Source: an uncultured Burkholderiales bacterium
GTDB lineage: Bacteria; Pseudomonadota; Gammaproteobacteria; Burkholderiales; Eutrophovitaceae
Direction: 5' to 3'
Assembly (NCBI GenBank): GCA_951812315.1
Contig: CATOSA010000017.1
Span: forward strand, 80,666-130,125
Length of the DNA stretch: 49,460 nucleotides
The position numbers and the translations under genes were made by a program. Shown piece after piece: positions 1 to 8,689 of this stretch. The stretch's first letter is position 1. Each line of letters opens with the position of its first letter. The notes under the pieces are model-generated. The model made no database searches. It had not been told where the DNA came from and worked only from the letters and a program-made list of their open reading frames with translations.

Positions 1-1
1 C

Positions 2-1507
2 AACACCCAGAACAATATGGCAATGGCCAATCTGAGCGGCACCCACTGGGTGGATGATTTCTGGCTACTTTCGGGACTGGTTTATTACCGGAAAAACGAT
101 GCCGACACACTCAATGGCGACGTCAATGACGACTTCGAAGGCGGGCCCAATGACGGCGTGAACAACAACGAATCGGCCGTAGAAAACCGGTCGAGAACCG
201 AACAAGACGGCTACGGGATCGGGCTGCAAGCGACATGGGCACTTGACAACAATACGCTTGCGTTCGGCGCGACCTATGATCGCAGTGATTCCGAGTTTTT
301 CCAGACTTCGCAGGAAGGCGTATTCGATGCAACGCGCGGAGTCATGGTTACCGATCCCGTGTCAGTGGAAAACATTCTCGAAGGAAAGACCGATACAACC
401 AGCATCTACTTTACCGGCACCTACAATTACAGCGACGCGCTGGCGATCACTTTCGCCGGCCGCTACAACTACACCAACGTCAAGACCACGGACAAGTTTG
501 TTCTGACACCACCCAATCTGGATGGCGATCACACCTACAAGAAATTCAATCCGGCGATTGGTGCAACTTATGTAATCCAGCCTCGCCTTTCGACGTACGC
601 GGGATGGAGCCAGGGCAGCCGGGCGCCGAGCCCGATCGAGCTGGGCTGCGCCGATCCCGCCAATCCGTGTACGCTTCCTGCCGGACTGGCGGCTGACCCA
701 TTCCTGGAACAGGTTGTCGCACAGACGATCGAAGCCGGTTTCCGCGGCGGATTCGGCGCCGGCATGAATTGGAATGCAGGCCTGTTCCGTACCGACAGCC
801 AGGACGACATCCTGTTCGTCGGCACATCCACCAGCGCCGGTTATTTCACCAACTTCGGAGAGACACGTCGCCAGGGCCTGGAAGCCGGCATTTCAACTAA
901 TTCCAGCGACCGGTTCAGATGGACGGTCAACTACAGTTACATTGATGCAACGTTCGAGGACAGCGCATGCTTGCTGAACGAAAACAACAGCACGCGGGGG
1001 CAAAGTGCAGCATGCGGGGCACCCGGCGTTGACGATCTGATTCAGGTCAGTCCCGGACAAAGTATGCCCGCGATTCCAGAGCATCAAATGCGCTTCGCGG
1101 GTGACTACAGGCTCACCAACTCCTGGTCACTGGGCGGCTCCATCGTGGCGTTTTCCGATTCCTACGCGTACGGCAATGAAAACAACCTCCACCAGCCGGG
1201 CCAGTCTACTGACCTTGGTGGAACAACGCGCACGTTCGGAGGCGCCGGCAAGGTTGACGGTTATGCAGTAGTCAATCTGAACACGCGCTATGCGTTTAAC
1301 AATGGGCTGGAGATATTCGGAAAGATCACCAACCTGTTTGACGATCGCTATTCCTCCACGGGGATACTCGCGGAGAACGTGTTTGACGCAAACGGAAATT
1401 TCCAGAGCGATTCCAACAATTGGTCCCGCGAGCAGTTCAATGCGCCGGGCGCGCCGCGCGGAATCTTCGTAGGCGTCAAATACCGTATGGGCAAAGCGCC
1501 GCGCTGA
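2..1507 (+). CDS. TonB-dependent outer-membrane receptor, C-terminal part
   Basis: This is the C-terminal half or more of an outer-membrane beta-barrel that would import a siderophore, vitamin or other ligand using TonB energy. The frame is open from base 2, so the true start lies before the window. The visible part has alternating aromatic strands typical of the barrel, for example YAGWSQGSRAPSPIEL, a conserved barrel motif of this family, and the late-barrel segments GYAVVNLNTRYAF and GLEIFGKITNLFDDRY. The extreme C-terminus, VGVKYRMGKAPR, runs a few residues past the last strand and does not end in the usual aromatic residue. The ligand cannot be judged because the plug domain is outside the window. 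The 168-bp gap downstream carries short GC-rich hairpins without a T-run. Confidence 0.9.
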   Translation, partial: NTQNNMAMANLSGTHWVDDFWLLSGLVYYRKNDADTLNGDVNDDFEGGPNDGVNNNESAVENRSRTEQDGYGIGLQATWALDNNTLAFGATYDRSDSEFFQTSQEGVFDATRGVMVTDPVSVENILEGKTDTTSIYFTGTYNYSDALAITFAGRYNYTNVKTTDKFVLTPPNLDGDHTYKKFNPAIGATYVIQPRLSTYAGWSQGSRAPSPIELGCADPANPCTLPAGLAADPFLEQVVAQTIEAGFRGGFGAGMNWNAGLFRTDSQDDILFVGTSTSAGYFTNFGETRRQGLEAGISTNSSDRFRWTVNYSYIDATFEDSACLLNENNSTRGQSAACGAPGVDDLIQVSPGQSMPAIPEHQMRFAGDYRLTNSWSLGGSIVAFSDSYAYGNENNLHQPGQSTDLGGTTRTFGGAGKVDGYAVVNLNTRYAFNNGLEIFGKITNLFDDRYSSTGILAENVFDANGNFQSDSNNWSREQFNAPGAPRGIFVGVKYRMGKAPR

Positions 1508-1675
1508 TACCCCACCCGATATCTGCTTCCTCCGGGGGCGCAACCCGGGACTCCCCTGGGGAGCAGTGCGCCGGTCGCCATTGCGTCGATGCGCAAGCGA
1601 TCTATAGCGAGATCATTCCAACCGCGACATCAATCTACTGCATATAATCCCGGTTTCATTCTATCGGGGGTCGCA

Positions 1676-2383
1676 ATGCAGAATATCGACGCACTTGTTT
1701 TTGACGTATTCGGAACAGTCGTGGACTGGCGCGGGAGTATTACGCGCGAAGGACGCGAGCTGGGTCAACGCAAGAATATCAAGTTCAACTGGGCACGCAT
1801 GGCCAACGCCTGGCGCGCTGGCTATGCCCCGGCCATGGACCGCGTTCGAAGCGGCGAGTTGCCGTGGATGAATATAGATGCGCTGCACCGCCTGATTCTC
1901 GATGAGTTGCTTGTCAAGTTCCGCATTGAAGGTTTGACCGAGGAAGACAAGGATCACTTCAATCGCGCCTGGCACCGGCTCAAGCCCTGGCCCGATTCAG
2001 TGCGGGGGCTCAAGCGGCTGAAGAAAAAATTCGTCATTGCGACACTGTCCAACGGCAACATGTCGCTGTTGACCAACATGGCGAAAAACGGCGGATTGCC
2101 GTGGGACTGCATCATTTCCGCGGAACTGTTCAACCACTACAAACCGGATCCGGAGACCTACCAGGGCGCGGCGAAGATGCTCGACTTTCCGCGTGACCGC
2201 GTCATGCTGGTGGCAGCCCACAAGGGCGACCTTCGCGCAGCACAGAACGCGGGCCTGCGCGCCGCGTTCGTCGCACGGCCGAAGGAAATGCCGCCAAAAG
2301 CAAACATCGATCTGTCGCCCGATAGTGCGTTCAACTACAACGCGACCAGCATGACCGACCTCGCCGATCAACTCGGGGCGTAA
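1676..2383 (+). CDS. HAD superfamily hydrolase, 2-haloacid dehalogenase type II family
   Basis: A 235-residue cytosolic HAD hydrolase of the haloacid dehalogenase type II group. Motif I is VFDVFGTVVDWRG with the nucleophile Asp10. Motif II lies in TLSNGN, the Lys of motif III in HYKPDPETY, and the acidic motif IV region in AAHKGDLRAA, which is the type II-like variant. The start at the ATG of MQNIDALVF is chosen because GGGGGT lies just upstream and because longer readings add residues not expected in the family. True haloacid substrates are not guaranteed, since many members of this group are phosphatases or of unknown substrate. It stands alone between the receptor gene and a cytochrome b gene. 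Confidence 0.82.
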   Translation: MQNIDALVFDVFGTVVDWRGSITREGRELGQRKNIKFNWARMANAWRAGYAPAMDRVRSGELPWMNIDALHRLILDELLVKFRIEGLTEEDKDHFNRAWHRLKPWPDSVRGLKRLKKKFVIATLSNGNMSLLTNMAKNGGLPWDCIISAELFNHYKPDPETYQGAAKMLDFPRDRVMLVAAHKGDLRAAQNAGLRAAFVARPKEMPPKANIDLSPDSAFNYNATSMTDLADQLGA

Positions 2384-2418
2384 GAAACCGTGTCAAGCCC
2401 GCGCGTACCCGCGCTGGA

Positions 2419-3132
2419 GTGACTACGTCCGGACAGAGGACGGCCGACGGCAACGAACAGGTCGCGCCACCCGAACGGAAAACGCGTGTCTGGGATGTGC
2501 CGGTACGGTTTTTTCACTGGGCCCTTGTGTTGCTGATTGTGTCGCAAATCACGACCGTCAGTATTGGCGGCAATGCGATCGAATATCACATGCTGGGCGG
2601 GTATTGCGTGCTGGCGCTGGTTTTGTTCCGGATCGCCTGGGGTTTCTCAGGTACCCGTAACGCCCGCTTCGTAAATTTCGTACGCAGCCCGGCGACCGTC
2701 TTTCGCTACATGCTCTCTTTGCGTGGCCCCGGCGTGCAGAAGTACCCAGGCCATAATCCGCCTGGCGGCTGGTCAGTGATCGCCATGCTGGCGAGCGTAT
2801 TCATCCAGGCAGTGAGCGGACTGTTCGCGGACGACGGAAAGGCGACAACAGGTCCGCTGCGAAAATATGTATCAGATAATATCGCCGCTGCGCTCGGGAC
2901 ACTTCACGAAGCCAATGCGCAGATACTACTGACATTGATATGCATCCACCTGGGCGCAGTATTGTTCTATCTCGTCAAGAAGAAGGAGAATCTCATTGCG
3001 CCGATGCTCAGCGGCATCAAGACTTCCCTGGATACACCCGTCGAGTCGCTACGCTCCGGCCAGGGGATATTACTAGCGACACTGATCCTGATCGCCTGCG
3101 TCGCGCTGACCTATGTCGTAGTAACGCTGTAG
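2419..3132 (+). CDS. Cytochrome b561-type membrane protein
   Basis: A 237-residue integral membrane cytochrome b of the b561/Ni-Fe-hydrogenase b-subunit-like family, expected to bind two b haems and pass electrons between the quinone pool and a periplasmic partner. Four core hydrophobic helices are visible, and a fifth lies near the C-terminus (LATLILIACVALTYVVVTL). Candidate haem-ligand histidines are in RFFHWALVLL, EYHMLGGY, PGHNPPGG and LICIHLGAVL. The N-terminal VWDVPVRFFHW is the family signature. The start is GTG, about 36 bp after the preceding stop codon, with only a weak GGAG close by, so the exact start is uncertain. No cytochrome c partner lies next to it. Confidence 0.85.
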   Translation: MTTSGQRTADGNEQVAPPERKTRVWDVPVRFFHWALVLLIVSQITTVSIGGNAIEYHMLGGYCVLALVLFRIAWGFSGTRNARFVNFVRSPATVFRYMLSLRGPGVQKYPGHNPPGGWSVIAMLASVFIQAVSGLFADDGKATTGPLRKYVSDNIAAALGTLHEANAQILLTLICIHLGAVLFYLVKKKENLIAPMLSGIKTSLDTPVESLRSGQGILLATLILIACVALTYVVVTL

Positions 3133-3202
3133 TGCAGTACATCAGGTAATTCGGAATTCAGAACAATCCAACCTTGCTACTCCCGATGAAATACTTGAAC
3201 CT

Positions 3203-3475
3203 ACGTATGTCGGATTAGTGCAGCGTAATCCGACGGGGTTGTTCAGTCCTTTCGTGTGCAATTCGCCGAGAGCTGGAGTTGCTGCCGTAGCAGGCAAGCC
3301 GGGGGTAGCCCGGCGGCTAGTTACTTTCTCTTGCGTGCCCAAGAGAAAGTAACCAAAGAGAAGGGCACCCCACTAAGCCGTCCCTTCGGGATACCCTGCG
3401 TTACTCGGCGGCTCAGAAGGGGGAAAGTACGCCTATATGGCGTAGGTCGGCGTAGCGTAAGCCGACGCAAGCGCT
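3203..3475 (+). repeat. Dispersed intergenic repeat, copy A
   Basis: Copy A of a long dispersed repeat whose second copy lies inverted at 25629-25980. Shared blocks in order are: a REP-like hairpin (GTCGGATTA at 3209-3217 with TAATCCGAC at 3226-3234), CCTTTCGTGTGCAAT, the module GCCGGGGGTAGCCCGGCGGC, a perfect 14-bp hairpin (3320-3333 with 3340-3353, six-base loop), AAAGAGAAGGGCACCCC, CCCTTCGGGA, CTGCGTTACTCG and GCGGCTCAGAAGGGGG, ending in a GTCGGCG/AAGCCGAC hairpin. Open frames across it are not believable genes. Copy A lacks the 88 bp (76 bp plus one 12-bp repeat) found in copy B. I know similar sequences as common intergenic repeats in gammaproteobacteria, but the family was not checked. 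Confidence 0.85.
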
Positions 3476-3573
3476 ATCTGCGAAGTCCGAAGCTTGGGTT
3501 GGCTCTTGGGGTAAAGCCGACGTTCTTGACCGATTCCGTCGGAGGCCGAGGTGCGAATTCAGACGTTGCTGCT

Positions 3574-3612
3574 GTAGCAGTCGTGCCGGGGGTAGCCCGG
3601 CACGACTGCTAC
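3574..3612. repeat. Perfect 17-bp inverted repeat over a stop codon
   Basis: Left arm 3574-3590 (GTAGCAGTCGTGCCGGG) and right arm 3596-3612 pair perfectly over a five-base loop. The core GCCGGGGGTAGCCCGGC is the same module seen in both long repeats. The right arm contains the TAG stop (3609-3611) of the minus-strand PNPOx-like gene, so the hairpin forms right at the end of that transcript. No T-run follows it, so it is not a classical terminator, though it could stabilise the 3' end. Confidence 0.8.
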
Positions 3613-4253
3613 GACCGCCGATAATTTTTCACATACTCAGGCAAAACCGCATCGGAATGCACTCTGCCGTCGGGGCGCGCGAGCGCTGCCGGCGACTGAA
3701 AATCAACTGTTCCAGCCCAGATCGGCAACGCATAGTCTTCTTCGTCATCCTGCGGCGGTCCGCTGCGAACTTTCGCTGAAGCTTCGACAATGTCCATTTG
3801 CAGCACGCTGGTCTGATCGAGTTCCATTTGGTTAGCCGGGCGCAAGTCTTCCCATCTTCCGGCGAGAACGTGATCCGAGATGACTTTCATTGCCTGCTCT
3901 TTCCGTCCCGGGTCGACCAGTTCCGCCGATCCGAGCATGACGACCGAACGATAGTTCATCGACGAGTGAAACCCGGAGCGCGCAAGTACCAGTCCATCGA
4001 CAAGCGTGACTGTGACGCAGATCGCGGTCGCTTCCGCCGTCAACAATCGGCCTGCCGCCGCACCGTGCAGATAAAGCAATTGGCCTTCGCGCCCGTAAAT
4101 GGTTGGAATGACATAAGGCTGACCATTCGTCACAAAACCCACATGGCATACGTAGGCTTCATCGAGAATCGCGGCGACGGTTTCAAAATCGTAATGCCCG
4201 CGCACCGGCAAACGATTTAATTCGGTTCTGCTGGATTTCAGTTCATCAGTCAT
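3609..4253 (-). CDS. Pyridoxamine 5'-phosphate oxidase family (flavin-binding) protein
   Basis: A 214-residue protein of the PNPOx-like split-barrel fold, close to the NimA-like/COG3467 group of flavin-nucleotide-binding proteins. The signature is the N-terminal LPVRGHYDFETVAAILDEAYVCHVGF followed shortly by VIPTIYGREGQLLYLHG, HSSMNYRSVVMLGSAELV and VSDHV-type helices. The start is the ATG of MTDELKSSR; upstream codons exist but read through non-conserved sequence. The gene is monocistronic, and its stop codon sits inside a 17-bp perfect hairpin. Family members bind FMN or F420 and the substrate here is unknown. Confidence 0.82.
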   Translation of the reverse strand: MTDELKSSRTELNRLPVRGHYDFETVAAILDEAYVCHVGFVTNGQPYVIPTIYGREGQLLYLHGAAAGRLLTAEATAICVTVTLVDGLVLARSGFHSSMNYRSVVMLGSAELVDPGRKEQAMKVISDHVLAGRWEDLRPANQMELDQTSVLQMDIVEASAKVRSGPPQDDEEDYALPIWAGTVDFQSPAALARPDGRVHSDAVLPEYVKNYRRS

Positions 4254-4533
4254 TGCAACTCGATTCAGGAACAAGGAAATGGCGCCAAATATATCGCAAA
4301 CTCGAAACAGCCCCACACCATCCGACATTGTGCACCCGGCCGTTTTCACTCAGCCGCGCGTCGACCGCCGCGACCTGAAATAGCAGTTTACTACCGCTTG
4401 ATCACGGTGCCGGGATTCAATGCTGCCGGCAATCAGTTGCCATGCAGTCTTCGAAGCGCGCACGACAACAAGATCATTCGCCGAAACACCAGCAACTAGT
4501 ACAGCGCGCGATATATCCTGGCAGCTGAAACAT

Positions 4534-4734
4534 TCATCGCCGGAGTATCCACAGTATCAGGGTAATAACCGCGGAGATCAGCAATCCTGTCGTTAGCGGA
4601 AAGAAGAAGTGAAATCCGTCGCGCTCGATGTGAGTGTCACCCGGCAGGCGCCCCAAACCGACGCGCGTCAGCCACGGCCATAGCACGCCGACCACAACGA
4701 GTGTCATTCCGATGCCAATTAGCCAACGCGACAC
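4534..4734 (-). CDS. DUF2905 family small membrane protein
   Basis: A 66-residue protein with two hydrophobic helices, at residues 4-22 and 46-63, separated by the loop RVGLGRLPGDTHIERDG. The GRLPGDIxIER loop is the hallmark of the DUF2905 family, whose function is unknown. It starts with GTG immediately after the TGA of queG with no gap, so it is almost certainly co-translated with queG as the last gene of the set. Confidence 0.85.
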   Translation of the reverse strand: MSRWLIGIGMTLVVVGVLWPWLTRVGLGRLPGDTHIERDGFHFFFPLTTGLLISAVITLILWILRR

Positions 4735-5814
4735 TCAGCTTGCCCCGTCATTTATGCCTGAGCGCTCGTGCTGTTCTATCGCCCACGCCACGTGTTCGCG
4801 CACAAGTTCAGAGGGGTGATCCGCACGCGCCTTCAGCGCCGCAAGAATGTACGGAGAGCTTTGCGCATTTCCAAGCGCACAGGCAATGTTTCTCAGCCAG
4901 CGTTCGTGACCAATGCGTCGTATCGCACTGCCCTGTGTGTTGCGATCGAATGTTTGCGCATCCCACGCGAACAGATCGACGAGCTCGCTGCTGTCAAGTC
5001 GGTGGCGTACGTCAAAATCGGGTAGCGTCGATTTTTGCGCAAACCGGTTCCACGGACATACCAGCTGGCAATCGTCGCAACCGTAAATGCGATTTCCGAT
5101 CTGCGGACGCAGTTCAACCGGAATGCTCCCTTTGTGTTCGATCGTCAGATACGAAATACATCGGCGCGCGTCCAGCTCGTAGGGCGCAACAATTGCCCCG
5201 GTCGGGCAAATATCGATACAGCGCGTGCAGCTTCCACAATGTTCTTGCTCGGGCTGATCGACTGGCAAATCCAGATCTGTATAAATCTCGCCGAGGAAAA
5301 ACCATGAGCCCGCTGCGCGGTTCAGCAACAACGTGTGTTTTCCGCGCCAGCCCAGGCCGGCCTTCCTCGCGAGTTCCACTTCCATTACCGGCGCACTGTC
5401 GGTAAACACCCGGTAACCGTAATCGCCTGCGACTTGCCCGATACGACGCGCCAGTTTTTCCAGGCGGTTGCGCAACACCTTGTGGTAGTCACGCCCCACG
5501 GCGTAGCGTGCGACATAAGCACTATCGGAGTCGTCCAGTACAGCTTGTGGAGATTTTGCGTTCTCAGGCATGTAGTTCATGCGCACGCTAATTACCCGCC
5601 GCGTTCCGGCCACGAGTTCAGCGGGGCGCGTGCGCCTGGTGCCATGAGCCGCCATGAAATCCATGTCCCCCTGGTATCCGCGATCGAGCCAGGCTTTCAG
5701 GCGTTGTTCCGCATCGGCCAGATCGCAGTCGGCAATGCCCGCCTGCTCAAACCCCAGCTCTTGCGCCCAGGCCCTGATCTTGTCGGGAAGATCCTGAAGC
5801 GATTGCGCGATCAT
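4735..5814 (-). CDS. queG: Epoxyqueuosine reductase
   Basis: A 359-residue cytosolic enzyme that reduces epoxyqueuosine to queuosine in tRNA, the last step of queuosine synthesis, using cobalamin and two [4Fe-4S] clusters. The first cluster motif is CGSCTRCIDICP (Cys193, 196, 199, 203). The second involves CDDCQLVCP (Cys246, 249, 253) plus Cys219 of ARRCISY. The C-terminus carries the HEAT-like segment typical of bacterial QueG. The ATG overlaps the TGA of the upstream metallo-beta-lactamase-fold gene as ATGA, and its own stop abuts the DUF2905 start, so the three genes form one coupled unit. Confidence 0.96.
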   Translation of the reverse strand: MIAQSLQDLPDKIRAWAQELGFEQAGIADCDLADAEQRLKAWLDRGYQGDMDFMAAHGTRRTRPAELVAGTRRVISVRMNYMPENAKSPQAVLDDSDSAYVARYAVGRDYHKVLRNRLEKLARRIGQVAGDYGYRVFTDSAPVMEVELARKAGLGWRGKHTLLLNRAAGSWFFLGEIYTDLDLPVDQPEQEHCGSCTRCIDICPTGAIVAPYELDARRCISYLTIEHKGSIPVELRPQIGNRIYGCDDCQLVCPWNRFAQKSTLPDFDVRHRLDSSELVDLFAWDAQTFDRNTQGSAIRRIGHERWLRNIACALGNAQSSPYILAALKARADHPSELVREHVAWAIEQHERSGINDGAS

Positions 5815-6827
5815 GGCGCCGCAATCCCCGCGGCGCGAGATAGGTACGGGTCGGTTACGAACAAATCGGCAAGCCGTCGCGTCTGTCCGTGCTGCATCAG
5901 AAAAAACGTGTCCTGTGATATCCCCGCTTTTGCCAGCGACCGGGCAAGATTTGCCGGTGGTTCGTCGAGGCGCTCATCGGTCAGGCGAAACGTGCCCCAG
6001 TGCATGCCCACCGAATAGCGGGCGCGCAAGTCAAGGTGTGCAACGACCGCCTCATCGGTATTGACGTGCATGGTCTTCATGAACCAGCGCGGTTCATATG
6101 CGCCAACCGGGATCATCGCCAGATCGAAACCGCCAAAACGTTCGCCGATGTCGGCCAGGTCCTTTGAGTAGCCGAAGTCCCCTCCGAAAAAAATACGGCG
6201 CCCTTCATGCTCGATGACCCATGCTCCCCACAAGGTCTTGTTGCGATCCCAGGGTGTGCGTGCACTTCAGTGCTGTACGGATACAAAATGGAACGTAAGT
6301 CCGGACAACGTGACGACGTCGCTCCAATCATGCTCGGAAACATTGGGGATACCATTGGACCGCGCCCACTTGTGCAGATTCAATCCCATCAGAAAACGTG
6401 GAGGACCACCGCTCTGGCGTGCAAGCTGTTGCAACGTTCGCAAATCAAGATGATCGTAATGACTATGCGATATAAGCACCACATCAATGTGCGGCAGATC
6501 CTCGAATGTCATCGGAAGCGCCACGAGACGTTTGGGTCCGAGGAAAGAAAACGGCGATGCACGCTTCGTCAAATGCGGATCGGTCATGATGTTCAGTCCA
6601 CCGATCTGCAACAAGAAGGTGTCATGGCCAAGCCAGGTCATTGTCTCGACTTCCCGGTTGGCCTTAAGAAATTCGACATCCGGCTTGAGCACGGGAAATC
6701 CGTAGCCTTCGTCAGTATCTGCAGGCACGCCTGTGCGCAAGCGCTCCCATTGCCACTTCCAGAAACTTTTCTTGTCCGGATGCGGGTAACGGTTTCGAAA
6801 CCCGTTCCCGGTGTGATGTGCTTTCAC
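5811..6827 (-). pseudogene. MBL-fold hydrolase (UlaG/NAPE-PLD-like) with in-frame TGA
   Basis: A 338-codon gene for a metallo-beta-lactamase-fold hydrolase of the UlaG/NAPE-phospholipase D-like group. The metal motif SHSHYDHLD, the upstream TWLGHDTFLLQ and the later FFGGDFGYS, PVGAYEPRWFM and MHWGTF are all present. A single TGA at 6267-6269 splits it. The reading frame is unchanged on either side, and the family sequence VQHWSARTPWDRN shows the codon should be Trp (TGG). TGA is a normal stop elsewhere in the window. Explanations are a nonsense mutation, a base error or readthrough. Both halves otherwise keep full family similarity. The 3' end overlaps queG as ATGA. Confidence 0.85.
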
Positions 6828-7038
6828 GGAACTATGACTTACACTGCTGAATTGGAGTTACCGTAAAGATTGCCGTGGGAGCTGGCCAGGAGCACCAGGA
6901 TGCAGGTTATTGCACAAGCGATCGCGATACGCATTCAACTAGAGTTTCCTAGTCAATTCAGTACACATTCTGCCATCAGCGGACGCTGGTCGCCGATAAC
7001 TGCGACTAGCAGTCTGTCACAAACAAGGAGGAGCGATC

Positions 7039-7980
7039 GTGGCCAGAGCGAGAAAACCATCCGTCGGCGTCATTGGACTAGGTTCCATGGGAATGGGCGT
7101 TGCCTGCACGCTCGTCAAAAAAGGGTTCACGACACATGCGTTCGATATTCGCGCGAGCGCGCGCAATGCCTTCGCACGTGCCGGTGGCATTTCCCACAAA
7201 AGTCCGGCCGAACTCGCTGCAGAGTGCGACGTCATCATTGTGCTGGTCGTAAATGCCAGCCAGACCGAAGACGTTCTATTCGGTGCGAATGGCGCTGTGG
7301 CAGCGCTCAAATCGGGTAGCGTGGTCATAGCAAGCGCGACTGTCGCGCCCGAGTTTGCGATCAATCTCGGTGAACGCCTCGAGAACGCAGGCGTTCGGAT
7401 GATCGATGCGCCGGTATCCGGCGGCGCGGCGCGGGCGGCAACCGGCGAACTGTCGATCATGGCATCGGGCGCACCGAGCGCATTTCGCAAAGCCAAAAGC
7501 GTCCTGGACGCGATCGCGATCAAGGTGTACCGACTCGGTGATGAAACCGGCATGGGATCCAAGGTCAAAATGATCAACCAACTACTTGCAGGCGTGCATA
7601 TCGCTTCGGCGTGCGAAGCCATCGCTCTGGGCATTCGCGCCGGTGTCGACCCGGACGTCCTTTACGAGGTGATATCGAACAGTGCGGGTTCGTCGTGGAT
7701 GTTTCAGAATCGAGTGCCGCACATTCTCGATGGAGACTACAAACCGCTGTCGGCAGTAAGCATTTTCGTGAAGGACCTCGGAATTGTTCTTGACAGCGCA
7801 CACGAGATGCAATTTCCGGCACCTCTGACTGCGGCGGCCCATCAACTTTATCTAGCGGCAGCGGGCGCCGGCCTTGCCGGAGAAGATGACTCAGCGGTCG
7901 TAAAAGTCTATCAGCAACTTTCCGGAATCGAGCTTCCGAAAAAGCGCGCCAGGAAATCGAAAAAGACGAAACGCGCTTGA
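7039..7980 (+). CDS. NAD-dependent L-threonate dehydrogenase-like beta-hydroxyacid dehydrogenase
   Basis: A 313-residue member of the 3-hydroxyisobutyrate dehydrogenase family. It has the N-terminal Rossmann motif GLGSMGMG (residues 13-20), the substrate loop DAPVSGGAARA and the catalytic segment GMGSKVKMINQLLAG with Lys177. The C-terminal pattern SSWMFQNR, ILDGDY and SIFVKDLGIVLD matches L-threonate dehydrogenase (LtnD) better than HIBADH, but the usual partner genes (ltnK, an aldolase, an isomerase) are absent, so the substrate is a guess. It starts at GTG with a strong AAGGAGG seven bases upstream. The lysine/arginine-rich tail KKRARKSKKTKRA is unusual for the family. Confidence 0.85.
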   Translation: MARARKPSVGVIGLGSMGMGVACTLVKKGFTTHAFDIRASARNAFARAGGISHKSPAELAAECDVIIVLVVNASQTEDVLFGANGAVAALKSGSVVIASATVAPEFAINLGERLENAGVRMIDAPVSGGAARAATGELSIMASGAPSAFRKAKSVLDAIAIKVYRLGDETGMGSKVKMINQLLAGVHIASACEAIALGIRAGVDPDVLYEVISNSAGSSWMFQNRVPHILDGDYKPLSAVSIFVKDLGIVLDSAHEMQFPAPLTAAAHQLYLAAAGAGLAGEDDSAVVKVYQQLSGIELPKKRARKSKKTKRA

Positions 7981-8046
7981 TTCGTTCCGGTTGCCGGTGC
8001 GCATATTCGCAACACCGGCGCGTTCAAGTCGCCACGCACAGCGCCT

Positions 8047-8679
8047 TCATATGCGGTCGTTTTCGAGTATTTCTTCGAGCTGACGCAGGATCATCGCGGA
8101 TTCGATCAAGTTCGGATTCAGGTCCAGCGCACGGCGAAAATATTCTGCCGCCTGACGGGCATCGCTTCGCTCCAGCCAGATCTCGCCGCAACTCTGCATT
8201 GCTGAAAACTGGTACGGGTTGAGCTGAAGGACGCGCCGATAATCGGCCAGCGCGCGGTCCATATCTCCGAGTTGCGAGTACGCGTCGCCGCGTTTGTTCC
8301 ATGCTTCTGCAAAATCCGGTTTGTACGCGATAATTTCGTCCAGCCGCTCAATTGCCTGCTCAATGTCTTTATGTTGAATCAACGCGATACTTACCTGAAA
8401 CATCTGGCTGGCCGTAACGTCGTTCGGGCGAAGCCAAAGCCCCCACAGCGCCTGTTCGGCCATCCCACGCACAATCGGCACATCGTCGTGCAATCGTCGC
8501 AGCATGTAGGGCACATCAGCGTCAACGCCGATTTCGGCAAGGCGGGCCAATCCCTCCCGCCGCTCGCTTTCGTGTGGACTGTCCAGCTGCGCGAGGGCAC
8601 GTTCCCTTGACAACGGCCCCCAATCGTCGCCTGCAAACACCTGCACAGCGAGCAGCGCAAGGCACGCTGCAGCAGCCAT
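8047..8679 (-). CDS. Secreted HEAT-TPR repeat protein, second paralogue
   Basis: About 210 residues with an N-terminal hydrophobic export signal (ACLALLAVQVFA), one HEAT-like repeat (ALAQLDSPHESERREGL onward) and roughly three TPR units in the C-terminal half, including the helices AEAWNKRGDAYSQLGDMDRALADYRR and ARQAAEYFRRALDLNPN. The ATG at 8679 follows AGGT and lies 11 bases after the upstream stop; a TTG at 8715 is an alternative that overlaps the upstream gene by 26 bp. It shares domain order and motifs with the gene directly upstream, so the two are tandem paralogues. Probably a periplasmic scaffold; function unknown. Confidence 0.75.
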   Translation of the reverse strand: MAAAACLALLAVQVFAGDDWGPLSRERALAQLDSPHESERREGLARLAEIGVDADVPYMLRRLHDDVPIVRGMAEQALWGLWLRPNDVTASQMFQVSIALIQHKDIEQAIERLDEIIAYKPDFAEAWNKRGDAYSQLGDMDRALADYRRVLQLNPYQFSAMQSCGEIWLERSDARQAAEYFRRALDLNPNLIESAMILRQLEEILENDRI

Positions 8680-8689
8680 CGATGCGCAC

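Noticed and set aside
1508..1675. GC-rich hairpins after the TonB receptor as a terminator
   Set aside because: CTCCCC-T-GGGGAG and CCGGG/CCCGG stems occur, but no T-run follows, so a terminator is not claimed.
3256..3624. Open frame of about 120 codons across repeat copy A, and its counterpart in copy B
   Set aside because: The frame runs through hairpins and REP-like modules. The same peptide pattern (SYFLLRAQEKVTKEKGTPL) arises simply from the repeat, so it is not counted as a gene.
4350..4533. Possible small gene or RNA between the PNPOx-like and DUF2905 genes
   Set aside because: No supported frame, hairpin with T-run or family pattern could be seen.
5811..6269. Reassigned genetic code with TGA as tryptophan
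   Set aside because: TGA ends many intact genes in the window, such as queG and both GST genes, so a code change is not tenable.
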